From Mitsuokella sp047974105 (GTDB taxonomy: Bacteria; Bacillota; Negativicutes; Selenomonadales; Selenomonadaceae): 64,000 bases of DNA. The notes beneath the pieces were generated by a model. The model saw nothing but the letters and a program-made list of their open reading frames with translations, did not search any database and had not been told where the DNA came from. Shown piece by piece: positions 17,692-27,400 of this stretch. Each line of letters opens with the position of its first letter. The first letter of the stretch is position 1. A program made the translations under genes and the position numbers. The stretch covers positions 1-64,000 of the forward strand of contig NZ_JBHYRS010000007.1 of the NCBI RefSeq assembly GCF_047974105.1. The letters run 5' to 3'.

Positions 17692-17861
17692 AGATATCAT
17701 ACGACTCCGAGCGAAATCCGCTACGGCCGTCTTCATGGGGATGGCTATGCGGACGAGCCAGGGTTTCGGTGGAAACGCCGGGGCCTTCCGTGATTGAAAA
17801 GGGGCGAATGTAAGGGGCGAAGACCATCCTTTTGCAATTGCGGAGGGGTGGTCTTTTTATA
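17692..17861 (+). promoter_or_regulatory. Moco-type riboswitch with terminator expression platform
   Basis: The leader before the molybdenum-cofactor genes contains the block GCCTTCCGTGATTGAAAAGG and then a GGGCGAATGTAAG-like tail, which aligns with the conserved 3' half of the Moco RNA motif upstream of E. coli moaA (recalled from memory). It also has the helix TCCGC/GCGGA and the hairpin GTTTC-GGTG-GAAAC. It ends in a terminator: AAGACCATCC pairs with GGGTGGTCTT (17820-17855), then TTTTTAT. A TACAAT -10 lies at 17680-17685. The predicted effect is that bound cofactor favours termination. Confidence 0.82.
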
Positions 17862-17880
17862 TAGTTAGGAGAATGGCGCA

Positions 17881-18912
17881 ATGAAAGAAATGAAAACGGT
17901 CGATGCGGTGGGACAGGTACTCTGTCAGGATATCACGCAGATTATCCGCGGCGTGACGAAGGATGCGCGTTTTCGCAAGGGCCATGTGATTGCGGAAGAA
18001 GATATTCCTGTGCTGCTGTCGCTCGGCAAGGATCACATCTACATCTGGGATGAAGATGATACAGAGATGCATGAGAACGAAGCGGCCGATGTCCTGCGTC
18101 AGCTCTGCCAGAATGAGCATATGAGAGCGACAGAGCCAAAGGAAGGCAAGATTGAGCTTGTCGCAGAATGTGACGGTGTCTTTCAGATTGATGAGGACCG
18201 TTTTGATGCGGTCAATGACCTCGATGACATCACGATTGCGACGCTTGCGCAGAATATGCCCGTAAAGAAAGGCACGAAGCTTGCAGGCATGCGCGTGACG
18301 CCATTGTTTATCGCACGGGAAAAAATGGAAGAGGTGCGCCGCGTGGCAGGCGATAAGCCGCTTCTCCGTCTGCTGCCGTATCGCAAAGACCTCAAAGTCG
18401 GCGTGGTCACGACGGGGACGGAAGTTTTTCTCGGCCGCATTAAGGACACGTTCACACCGGTCATTGAAGCCAAGCTCAATAAATTTGGCCTGACTATAAG
18501 TGAACACAGACTTTCTGACGATGTGACAGAGCATACAAAAGCGGCCATCACGGAACTCCTTGACCTCGGCATGGACATCATCCTCTGCACGGGCGGCATG
18601 AGCGTCGACCCTGACGACCGCACGCCTGCAGCCATCCGCGATGCCGGCGTCAAGATCGTGACGTACGGGGCACCGGTGCTGCCGGGCGCGATGTATCTCT
18701 TGGGGTATGCGGAACGCGAAGGCCGCACGGTCACGGTCATGGGCCTGCCGGGCTGTGTCATGTACGATAACGCGACGGTTTTTGACATGATTCTGCCGCG
18801 CGCCATTGCCGGTGACAAGGTAACGCGCCGCGAAATCCGCCATTTCGGCATTGGCGGCCTCTGCATGCGCTGCAAGGTCTGCCATTATCCGATTTGCCCG
18901 TTCCAGAAATAA
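17881..18912 (+). CDS. Molybdopterin-binding (MoCF) domain protein
   Basis: 343 residues. An N-terminal region of about 150 residues unlike MoeA is followed by a MoCF_biosynth/MoaB-like fold with VGVVTTGTEVF, TGGMSVDPDD and GLPGCVMYDN. Proteins of this kind bind molybdopterin, probably for cofactor assembly, but this one is not MoeA proper, which comes next. The C-terminus has a cysteine set (CMRCKVCHYPIC, about 325-340) that could bind a metal. TTAGGAG precedes the ATG. First gene after the riboswitch. Confidence 0.82.
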   Translation: MKEMKTVDAVGQVLCQDITQIIRGVTKDARFRKGHVIAEEDIPVLLSLGKDHIYIWDEDDTEMHENEAADVLRQLCQNEHMRATEPKEGKIELVAECDGVFQIDEDRFDAVNDLDDITIATLAQNMPVKKGTKLAGMRVTPLFIAREKMEEVRRVAGDKPLLRLLPYRKDLKVGVVTTGTEVFLGRIKDTFTPVIEAKLNKFGLTISEHRLSDDVTEHTKAAITELLDLGMDIILCTGGMSVDPDDRTPAAIRDAGVKIVTYGAPVLPGAMYLLGYAEREGRTVTVMGLPGCVMYDNATVFDMILPRAIAGDKVTRREIRHFGIGGLCMRCKVCHYPICPFQK

Positions 18913-18923
18913 GCGAGGTATTT

Positions 18924-20123
18924 ATGCAGGACATTTCATTAGAGCAGGCCATCGAAGTGCTGCTCGAGCATACGAAAAAAATCGAACGGACGGAAGAAGT
19001 GCCCATTTTGGAGGCCTTGGGGCGCGTGCTGGCCGAAGATGCCGTTGCCTCGTTTGACAATCCGCCGTTTGACCGTTCGCCGCTGGATGGCTATACATTT
19101 GCGTCCGGCCGGACAAAAGGTGCAACAAAGGAGAATCCTGCTTCGTTTGCTATTATTGGCGAAGAATGTGCAGGCGACTTCTTTGCAGAAGCGGTTCCTG
19201 CGGGCTCGGCCCTGCGCCTGATGACGGGCGCGGCCATTCCTCGTGGCTGTGACTGCGTCGTGCGTCAGGAGGATGTGACGATAGAAAATGGCCGACTGCT
19301 CGTGCCGTATGAACTCCATCATCACGAGAATTACTGCTTTGCCGGCGAAGACGTCAAAAAGGGGACGCTGCTTGTAAAAAAAGGCACGGAGCTTACGGCT
19401 GCGCACCTCGGCGTACTCGCGAGCCTCGGCTTCGGCAAAGTCAAAGTCCTGGCGCGCCCGCGCATTGCAATCGCGAGCACGGGCGATGAGCTCGTACTGC
19501 CGGGCGAGCCTTTGCAGCCCGGAAAAATCTACAACAGCAATCTTTACGTCTTAGCGGGACGTTTGCAGGAAATGGGCTTTCGGCCGGAAGTTCTCGGTAT
19601 TCTGCCTGATGACGTCAATGAGGCTGCCGCATTTATCGACAGCTGGCGCGGCAAGGTCGACCTGTTCCTGACGACGGGCGGTGTTTCGGTCGGCAAGAAG
19701 GACATTATGCACGGTGTCGTCAAGAAAATCGGCACACGCCTGTTCTGGCGCGTCTGCATCAAGCCGGGAGCACCTGTCATCGCGTATACGGCGGGCGATA
19801 TGCTCGGCATCGCGCTTTCGGGCAATCCGTTTGCTTCCTATGCGACGTTTGAGCTTTTGGTAAGACAGGTACTCTCGAAATTCTCGGGACGTACAGATGT
19901 CTGCTATACGCCTGTGGAAGGCTATTTGGCCGACAAATTCCCGAAGCCGAGTTATGGCCGCCGCTTTATCCGCGCGCACTATGCAGATGGCGTTTTCAAG
20001 ATTCCATCGCAGCACGATTCGGGTTCGCTGTTTTCGGCTGCCGGCTGCAATGCGCTCATCGATATTCCTGCTGGCACAGGGCCGTTGCCGGCTGGTTCGC
20101 GTGTCAAAGGTGTTCTTTTGTGA
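18924..20123 (+). CDS. moeA: Molybdopterin molybdenumtransferase
   Basis: 399 residues from the ATG at 18924 (an in-frame start at 18894 lies inside the preceding gene). Domain order is typical of MoeA: N-terminal FDNPPFDRSPLDGYTF, MTGAAIPRGCD, then the MoCF domain with IASTGDEL, TTGGVSVGKKD and ALSGNPFASY, and a C-terminal beta-barrel domain. It inserts molybdate into MPT-AMP. Twelve nt separate it from the previous stop, so it is in the riboswitch-controlled operon. Confidence 0.93.
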   Translation: MQDISLEQAIEVLLEHTKKIERTEEVPILEALGRVLAEDAVASFDNPPFDRSPLDGYTFASGRTKGATKENPASFAIIGEECAGDFFAEAVPAGSALRLMTGAAIPRGCDCVVRQEDVTIENGRLLVPYELHHHENYCFAGEDVKKGTLLVKKGTELTAAHLGVLASLGFGKVKVLARPRIAIASTGDELVLPGEPLQPGKIYNSNLYVLAGRLQEMGFRPEVLGILPDDVNEAAAFIDSWRGKVDLFLTTGGVSVGKKDIMHGVVKKIGTRLFWRVCIKPGAPVIAYTAGDMLGIALSGNPFASYATFELLVRQVLSKFSGRTDVCYTPVEGYLADKFPKPSYGRRFIRAHYADGVFKIPSQHDSGSLFSAAGCNALIDIPAGTGPLPAGSRVKGVLL

Positions 20124-20133
20124 GGAAACGCTC

Positions 20134-21123
20134 ATGTACGATCAGTATAAACGGAAAATAGAATACGTGCGCATCTCGCTGACGGACCGCTGCAATCTTC
20201 GCTGCCGCTACTGCATGCCCGAAGAGGGCATCGAAAAAATGCGCCATGAGGACATCCTGACGTTTGACGAAATCATCCGCATCGTGCGGGGCCTTGCCGC
20301 GCTTGGCGTGCGCAAGGTGCGGCTGACGGGCGGCGAGCCTCTCGTGCGCCGCAATATCGTCGAACTTGTGCGCGAAATTCATAAAATTGAGGGCATTCGG
20401 CAGATTGCCCTGACAACGAACGGCGTTTTGCTGGCCGATCTGGCAGATGAACTCGTCAAGGCGGGGCTTACGGGAGTCAATATCAGCATCGACACCCTGA
20501 AGGCTGCCACCTTTGCGGATATCACGCGGCGCCCTGTTTTTGCGCGTGTGGAAGCGGGCATTGAGGCTGTGCACGAGGCGGGGCTTCGAGATGTCAAGTT
20601 CAACTGTGTGCCGATACAGGGCGTCAATGAGGCGGAACTGCCAGCTCTCGTCGAGCACTTCACGCATCTTCGTCCTTGGAAATTCCGCTTCATTGAGCTC
20701 ATGCCGATTGGCTGTGCGTATGAAGCCGGACTCAAGGGCATTCCTATGGCAGAAGTTCGTCAAACCCTGGAAAATGCGTTTGGCAGGCTTCGTCCTGTGC
20801 CGGCAGCTTCCGGTGTATGCGGACCTGCTGCGTATTATCAGGCTGCCGGTTTTCGCGGACAGGTTGGCTTCATCGACGCGATGGAGCATAAATTCTGCTC
20901 ATCGTGCAATCGCGTGCGCCTGACAGCGGAAGGATTTTTGAAACTCTGCCTCAACGCAAAGACCGGCCTTGATTTAAGGTCACTGCTGCGTTCCGGTATC
21001 AGTGATGAAAATCTGCGGCTGGCCCTGCAGCAGGCGATTTATCATAAGCCGGAAGAGCATTTTTTTAAGACCGCTGCGTATCAGGAAAAGGACAGCCGCG
21101 CCATGTATCAGGTCGGCGGCTGA
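20134..21123 (+). CDS. moaA: GTP 3',8-cyclase
   Basis: 329 residues from the ATG at 20134. Radical SAM cluster Cys20, Cys24, Cys27 (CNLRCRYC), LTGGEPL, and the second Fe-S site CSSCNRVRLTAEGFLKLCL. The protein ends in Gly-Gly as MoaA does. It makes the first intermediate of molybdopterin. MoaC, MoaD and MoaE are not in the window and must be elsewhere. It starts 10 nt after the moeA stop. Confidence 0.95.
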   Translation: MYDQYKRKIEYVRISLTDRCNLRCRYCMPEEGIEKMRHEDILTFDEIIRIVRGLAALGVRKVRLTGGEPLVRRNIVELVREIHKIEGIRQIALTTNGVLLADLADELVKAGLTGVNISIDTLKAATFADITRRPVFARVEAGIEAVHEAGLRDVKFNCVPIQGVNEAELPALVEHFTHLRPWKFRFIELMPIGCAYEAGLKGIPMAEVRQTLENAFGRLRPVPAASGVCGPAAYYQAAGFRGQVGFIDAMEHKFCSSCNRVRLTAEGFLKLCLNAKTGLDLRSLLRSGISDENLRLALQQAIYHKPEEHFFKTAAYQEKDSRAMYQVGG

Positions 21124-21169
21124 TTTCATAAATAGTGAGTATCGAGTATAGTATAATGGAGGATTTCTC

Positions 21170-22096
21170 ATGGGAACAATCAAGGCACTCTGCATCAGCG
21201 AAAAAAAAGGCACACTCAAGACGCCGATTCACAAGGCCCTCTTTCATACGGAATGGGGCATGGTCGGGGATGCTCATGCGGGCCGCTGGCATCGTCAGGT
21301 CAGTCTCTTGGGCTTGGCGGAGATTGAAGAATTCCGCAAACGCGGCGTCGATGTCAAATTCGGCGCCTTTGGCGAGAATATTGTTGCGGATGGTTTTCGT
21401 TTCAAGGAGCTGCCAATCGGTACGCGCCTGCGCGCCGGCGATGTTTATCTGGAAATCACGCAGATTGGCAAGCAGTGTCATAAGAGCTGTGCCATAAGGA
21501 GTCAGGTCGGCGACTGCATCATGCCGCGCGAGGGTGTTTTTGCGCGCGTGCTGCATGGCGGCTGGCTTGAAGAAGGCGACGAGCTCGAGCTCTTTACGGG
21601 CAAACTGCCTCTCGATGCGGCCATCATCACGGCCAGCGACAAGGGCAGCAAGGGACTGCGCGAAGACACGAGCGGAGCAAAAGTACAGGAAATGCTCGAA
21701 GCGGCCGGCTACACCGTGGCAGAGAAAATTATTCTGCCGGACGAGCAGCAGGACATCGAGCACAAAATGCGTTCGTTTGGCGACCTCGGCATCGGTCTCG
21801 TCGTGACGACGGGCGGCACGGGCTTTTCCGTGCGCGATGTGACGCCGGAGGCGACACTGGCTGTCTGTGAGCGTTTAGCTCCCGGCATTCCCGAGGCCAT
21901 GCGTGCACTCTCTATGCAGGTCACGCACCGTGCGATGCTGAGTCGCGCGCAGGCCGGCATTTACAAGCGTACGCTCATCGTCAATCTGCCGGGCAGCCGC
22001 AAGGCCGTCGAGGAATGTCTGGGCTTTATCCTGCCGGAACTGCAGCACGGCCTTGATATCCTGCGCGGCGATGCGAGCGAATGTGCGCGCAAATAA
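21170..22096 (+). CDS. MOSC-MogA/MoaB fusion protein
   Basis: 308 residues with two cofactor domains. Residues 1-145 are a MOSC domain (GMVGDAHAGRWHRQVSLL, FGAFGENIV, GKQCHKSC with a candidate sulfur-carrying Cys). Residues 148-308 are a MogA/MoaB domain (TASDKGSKGLREDTSG, TTGGTGFSVRDVTPEAT, NLPGSRKAVEE) that adenylylates molybdopterin. GGAGGA precedes the ATG. The fusion links adenylylation with a sulfur-handling domain in one chain. Confidence 0.88.
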   Translation: MGTIKALCISEKKGTLKTPIHKALFHTEWGMVGDAHAGRWHRQVSLLGLAEIEEFRKRGVDVKFGAFGENIVADGFRFKELPIGTRLRAGDVYLEITQIGKQCHKSCAIRSQVGDCIMPREGVFARVLHGGWLEEGDELELFTGKLPLDAAIITASDKGSKGLREDTSGAKVQEMLEAAGYTVAEKIILPDEQQDIEHKMRSFGDLGIGLVVTTGGTGFSVRDVTPEATLAVCERLAPGIPEAMRALSMQVTHRAMLSRAQAGIYKRTLIVNLPGSRKAVEECLGFILPELQHGLDILRGDASECARK

Positions 22097-22108
22097 GAGG
22101 GTGACAGC

Positions 22109-23197
22109 GTGAATTTTTCGGATATTGCCCTGCTCATCATCGCGGGCGGCAAAAGTTCGCGTATGGGCAGGGACAAGCGCTTTTTGTCATTTGCCGGCAC
22201 GGGACTGTTGGAGCGCCTATGCGTAAAAGCCGCCAAGCTGCCTTTTGCGGAACGTTTCCTCTGCGTGGAACAGGAAACGCCGGAACTCATGGCTTTGGCA
22301 AAAAAATTTCAGCTGACTGTTGTGACGGACTCGCGTCAGGGCAGGGGGCCGATGGAGGGCATCAGCCGCGGCCTTGCTGCTATGAGGGAAAAATATGCAC
22401 TGGCCGTTTCCTGTGATATGCCGTTTCTGTCTCTTGAAAAATTGTCCGTCCTTTTGACAAGAGCGGCAGACGATGACGCCTTTCAGGCTGTTCTGCCTAA
22501 GACAAAACGCTGGCAGCCACTGGCGGCGCTGTATCACCGCGATATGGCGAAAGCCTTTGCGGAAGCTCTGCAGCAGGGCGATAACAAGCTTGGTCTGGTC
22601 ATTGCGGACATGCCGCATGCCTGCGTCGATTTTTCTTCTGAAATTGACTTTTTCAATGTCAATACCATGGCCGACTGGCGTCTGGCCTGCGGCCGCATGG
22701 CCAATGAGGGCCGCAGGGTGCCGCTCGTAACGATTTCCGCGCCGGTGTCAAACACGGGCAAGACGACATTCATCGAACGGCTCATCCCGAGGCTCCGGCA
22801 GAGAGGCACCCGTGTCGGCGTGGTCAAGGGTGACTGTCATGGCTACGATGTCGATGAAAAAGGCAAGGACAGCTGGCGTTTCAAGGAAGCCGGGGCCAGC
22901 GGCGTCGCAGTGGTTTCTCCCAATGGTTATTTCATCGAGCAGAAAACGGAAAAGCGGGCAAATCTCGTGGAAATTGCCGGCAGACTGCAGGACGTGGACC
23001 TCGTGCTCATCGAGAGCCGCCGCCACGGCACGGCGCCCATCATCACCTTATATCGTGATAAAGGGGAATTGCTGCTCAGTGACGATACGGCAGTGCTTTT
23101 CAGCAAGCGGAAACAATTCATCGAGGGTGTATACGAATGCTCAATCGATGATATGGAAACAGCAGCACGGATCATTCTTTTTCTGATGGGGAGCTAA
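22109..23197 (+). CDS. mobAB: MobA-MobB fusion (molybdopterin guanine dinucleotide synthesis)
   Basis: 362 residues from a GTG start after AGAGGGTG. N-terminal MobA nucleotidyltransferase (LIIAGGKSSRMGRDK, VVTDSRQGRGPMEG, SCDMPF; about 1-195) and C-terminal MobB with a P-loop (APVSNTGKTTFIERL, about 205-362). MobA attaches GMP to give MGD, the cofactor of formate dehydrogenase, and MobB assists. It is the last gene of the operon, followed by a terminator. Confidence 0.92.
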   Translation: MNFSDIALLIIAGGKSSRMGRDKRFLSFAGTGLLERLCVKAAKLPFAERFLCVEQETPELMALAKKFQLTVVTDSRQGRGPMEGISRGLAAMREKYALAVSCDMPFLSLEKLSVLLTRAADDDAFQAVLPKTKRWQPLAALYHRDMAKAFAEALQQGDNKLGLVIADMPHACVDFSSEIDFFNVNTMADWRLACGRMANEGRRVPLVTISAPVSNTGKTTFIERLIPRLRQRGTRVGVVKGDCHGYDVDEKGKDSWRFKEAGASGVAVVSPNGYFIEQKTEKRANLVEIAGRLQDVDLVLIESRRHGTAPIITLYRDKGELLLSDDTAVLFSKRKQFIEGVYECSIDDMETAARIILFLMGS

Positions 23198-23242
23198 ACG
23201 ACGGAAAATTTTTTTGAAAAAGAATAAGGTGAAGATATACGG

Positions 23243-23288
23243 AAAAGGCATTAGTTTTTTGCTTACAGCAAGGCTAATGCCTTTTTTA
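23243..23288 (+). terminator. Terminator of the molybdenum-cofactor operon
   Basis: AAAAGGCATTAG pairs with CTAATGCCTTTT around a 19-nt loop, followed by a T-run. Confidence 0.85.
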
Positions 23289-23324
23289 TTTATAAAGATA
23301 AGAGCACAGCAAAACGTTATGATA

Positions 23325-23346
23325 TTTATCAATAATTCATGATAAA
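23325..23346. promoter_or_regulatory. Extended inverted repeat upstream of fdhD
   Basis: TTTATCA-N8-TGATAAA is a perfect palindrome, and flanking GAT/ATC extends it with one mismatch per side. It lies about 130 bp before the fdhD -35 box in the 370-bp gap after the mobAB terminator. Likely a regulator site, with no family assigned. Confidence 0.45.
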
Positions 23347-23478
23347 CATCACAATTTCGGGCATATAAATATAACAATAAGCTTTTGGCGATACCTTTAG
23401 GCAGTGAAAAGCCCCATTTTGGCTGAGATAGGAAGAACATAACGGAAAAAGCTGTCATGAAAATGTGAAAAAAAGTTG

Positions 23479-23545
23479 TTTACGAATGCAGGAAAACGTG
23501 AGATAATAAATTTGCAATATGAAATAAGATTAAACAATAATCTTA
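23479..23545 (+). promoter_or_regulatory. fdhD promoter with downstream palindrome
   Basis: TTTACG (23479-23484), 17 bp, GATAAT (23502-23507). Eighteen bp further on, TAAGATTA-AACAA-TAATCTTA (23525-23545) is a perfect 8-5-8 inverted repeat in the leader, placed well for a repressor. Confidence 0.65.
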
Positions 23546-23569
23546 GTTAATAGTACATAGGGGGAGACT

Positions 23570-24370
23570 ATGATGAAAGCGAGAGAGGAAGAACTCATTG
23601 ATTATCCGGTCATCCGTTACGTGAGTCAGCAGGATTCTTTCATTGACGACCATAAATACACGTCGATGGAATGTTATCTGGATATCAATCTGAACGGCAA
23701 ACGCTTCACGACGTCATTCTGCTCACCGGGGGACCATATCGATCTCGTTATTGGAATCTTGGCGCAAATGGGACAGATTCGCAATTACGACGATATTGTC
23801 AGCCTTGATATCGACGAGGAACAGCTGCAGGCAGATGTCATGACGACAAAAGATGCTCAGGCATGGGCAGCCAATAACGCCAGTGACCCGCGCTATTTCC
23901 GCGCCCGCCAGATTCTCGGCTGTGAGCCGGAGAAAATTTTTGAACGTCCGCGCGATGTGCGTTTCAAGGCCAGCGATATTTTGGCCTGTGCCGATAAGCT
24001 TTTGGCGGAGCTCGCCGCGACGCATGAAAAGACAAACGGCGTGCACAGCGGCATCATCTGGGATCAGCAGCAAAGAAAGATTTTGGTGTTCCGCGAGGAC
24101 ATCGGCCGTCATAACGTCTTTGACAAACTGTACGGCTGGACGCTGCGCCATCATATCGACATCACGGATAAAATCATCATCTTTAGCGGCCGCTGCTCTT
24201 CAGAGATGATGATGAAACTTGGCCGCATGGGCATCTCTACGGTCGCAGCGAAGTCCGTGCCGACGACGCTTTCGCTGGCTTTGGCCAAAAAGCTTGGTAT
24301 CACCTTAGTGGCACGCATGGCACCGGGCAGTTTCTGTGTTTATACGAATCCGGAACGCATCGTTTGCTAA
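23570..24370 (+). CDS. fdhD: Formate dehydrogenase sulfurtransferase FdhD (variant)
   Basis: 266 residues. Clear family landmarks: TNGVHSG, FREDIGRHNVFDKLYGW, FSGRCSSEM, and KSVPTTLSLALAKKLGITLV. FdhD passes sulfur from the cysteine desulfurase to the bis-MGD cofactor. The CxxC that normally lies before these motifs is absent; only Cys118 (RARQILGCEPEK) is present at that place. It stands just upstream of the formate dehydrogenase operon with its own promoter. GGGGGAG precedes the ATG. Confidence 0.9.
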   Translation: MMKAREEELIDYPVIRYVSQQDSFIDDHKYTSMECYLDINLNGKRFTTSFCSPGDHIDLVIGILAQMGQIRNYDDIVSLDIDEEQLQADVMTTKDAQAWAANNASDPRYFRARQILGCEPEKIFERPRDVRFKASDILACADKLLAELAATHEKTNGVHSGIIWDQQQRKILVFREDIGRHNVFDKLYGWTLRHHIDITDKIIIFSGRCSSEMMMKLGRMGISTVAAKSVPTTLSLALAKKLGITLVARMAPGSFCVYTNPERIVC

Positions 24371-24464
24371 GCAAAAAATTTTACCATGATATATAAATTT
24401 TTATTATAATATAGCGTAAATTATATTTACATAAATTATATCTTATATAAAGGAGAGAGATAAG

Positions 24465-27400
24465 ATGGATTTGAGCAGACGCGATTTTCTCAAGGCTGCT
24501 GGCATTGGCGGCATCAGTCTGGCATTTTCCAGTCTCGGTTTTGACCTGCAGGAGGCCAAAGCGGCGGCACACACGTTTAAGCTCAAGGGAGCGCGCGAAT
24601 TCACCTCAATCTGCCATTTCTGCGCCTGCGGCTGCGGCGTTGTCGGTTATGTCAAGGATGGCAAACTCATCCAGCTCGAAGGTGCTGTAGACAGCCCGAT
24701 AAACCGCGGTGCCCTCTGCAGCAAAGGCCTCGGCTATGCCACGATTCCAAATTCCAAAGAGCGTGCGACAAAACCTTTGTACCGCGCGCCGGGCAGCGAC
24801 CATTGGGAGGAAATCAGCTGGGATGAGGCCATTGACCGCGCAGCCAAGGCCATGAAGAATGCCCGCGAAAAGGGTTGGAAGCAGACCGAAGAAATTGACG
24901 GCCAGACGTATGAGGTACGCCGCACAGACGGTCTCTCCTTTATTGGCGGCTCGCAGATTAACAACGAAGAATGCTATCAGAACATCAAGATGGCCCGTGC
25001 TCTCGGCGTTGTCTACATTGACAATCAGACGCGCGTCTGCCATGCCAATACGCCGCCGGCCATGGGCGCCGCTTTTGGCCGTGGTGCCATGACGAATCCA
25101 TGGGGCGACCTCAAGAATACGAAGCTCGTCTGGATTGAGGGCTCGAACCTTGCGGAATGTCACCCGATGGGGCTTAAGAATGTCATGAAGGCACGTGAGC
25201 AGAACGGCACGAAAATCGTCCATGTCGATGTGCGTTACACGCGTACCTCGAAGATTGCCGATGACTTTTTCCAGCTGCGTCCGGGCACGGATATCGCGTT
25301 CATGGGCTACATCATTTCGCAGATGCTCGAGACGGGCAAGTTCGACAAGGATTATGTCCTGCGCAATACGAACGGTGCCTGCCTGCTGCGCGATGATTTC
25401 AAATTTGACGATGGCCTGTTCTCCGGCTTCGATGAAGCGAAGAAATCGTATACGAATACGGAGACTTGGGGCTATGCCCTCGGTGCCGACGGCAAACCGC
25501 AGAAGGCAAATGACCTTTTTGCCCCGAATACGGTGCTTTCGCGCCTCAAGGAATTCTACAGCCGCTATACGGTCGAGATGGTCTCGAATGTCACGGGTAT
25601 GCCGGCTGAAGACATTGAGCGGGCAGCCGGCATCTGGGTCAATCATGAGGGTCCTGCCATCATCATGTACGCTCTCGGTATGACGCAGCACACCATCGGC
25701 GTGCAGAATATCCGCTGCTTTACGATCATGCAGCTCCTCAAGGGCAACATCGGCATCCCGGGCGGCGGCATCATCGCCATGCGCGGACAGCCAAACGTGC
25801 AGGCTTCGACGGACTTTGGCATTGAGTTCAACATGCAGCCGGGCTATCTCGTCGCGCCGACGCATAAGACGAACACCCTTGCGAAGTGGACGGATGCATA
25901 CGGTACGTTCCGCCGCAAGTGGTATGTCAATATGACGAAAGCGTGGTTTGGCGAGCATGCGACGGCTGAAAATGACTATGGCTTCAATTACGGTGCCATC
26001 CGCAATGCCAATCACCCGGACTCCATTTACGCGATTTTCGAGGATGCCTACCGCGGCACGATGCATGCCCTGTATCTCTGCGGCCAGAACCCGCATGTCA
26101 CGAATGCCAACGCCGGCATGGTTCATGACGGACTCTGCAAGATGGATTCTCTCATTGCACAGGATATCTTTGTCAATGAGACGGCCGAGTTCTGGAACCG
26201 TCCGGGCGACAATCCTGCGGATATCCAGACGGAGGTTATTTTCCTGCCGGCCTGCTCATATCTTGAGCGCGAAGGTTCCATTACGAACTCGATGCGCCTC
26301 ATTCAGTGGCGCATGAAGGGTCCGGATGTACTTGGCGATTCGAAGCCGGATTACGAAATCAACGATATGCTTTGGAAGCGCATCCGTGAGCTCTACAAGG
26401 ATTCTACGGATCCCAAGGATGACCCGATTAAATTCATGACTTGGAATTACAGCAAGGATCATTACCTTGAGGACGTCATGAAAGAAATTAGCGGCTATGA
26501 CGTTGCGACGGGTACGGTGGTCAACGGCATCGGCGAGCTCAAGGACAACGGTGAGACGGCTTCCGGCATGTGGATTTACGCAGGTTATTACGGCCGCGAG
26601 GGCAATATGACGGCGCGCCGCGGTCAGGAAGACCCGGGCAATGTCGGCATTTTCCCGAAATTCGGCTGGGCCTGGCCGGATAACATCCATATTCTCTACA
26701 ACCGCGCTTCGTGTCTGGCCGACGGTTCACCGGCTGACAAAGAGCATCCGCTCGTCTGGTGGGATGCCGCTGCCGGCAAATGGACGGGTTATGACGTGCC
26801 GGATGTCGGCAACCGCCAGCAGGGGCCGGATACACCGGCAGGCCAGAAGCCGTTCCGCATGAATGGCGAAGGCATTGCGCGCATCTACGCCGCGCCGTAC
26901 AAGGATAAAAATCCGGACGGCACGACGCGCGATGCATCCTCGACGCCTGTCGATGGTCCGATTCCGGAGCATTACGAGCCGTTTGAGAGTCCGACGCACA
27001 ATGCCATGCATACAAATGACAAGGCTCAGCACAATCCGTGCATCAAATACCCGCGCCTGCCGGAAAAACAGCCGATCGGCACGAAGGACAAATTCCCGTA
27101 CGTGCTCTGCAGCTCGGGCATTGCCGAGCATTGGTGCTCCGGTACGGTTACGCGCAATATCCCGTGGCTTAACGAACTCGTCAAGGAGAATTTCGTGGAA
27201 ATCAGCGAACAGCTGGCTAAGAAAATCGGCGTCAAGGCCGGCGATAAAGTCAAAGTCAGCTCGGCACGCAGCGAAATTACAGTCAAGGCCATGGTCACGA
27301 AGCGCGCACAGCCGCTTATGGTCAACGGCGAGGAGACGCACATGGTCTGGATGCCGTATTCCTTCGGTTTCAAGGGACTTTCGACGGGACCGAGCACGAA

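Noticed and set aside
24606..26126. 506-codon minus-strand ORF opposite fdnG
   Set aside because: It is fully inside a clear molybdoenzyme gene and has no recognisable domain, only a composition effect of the GC-rich third codon position.
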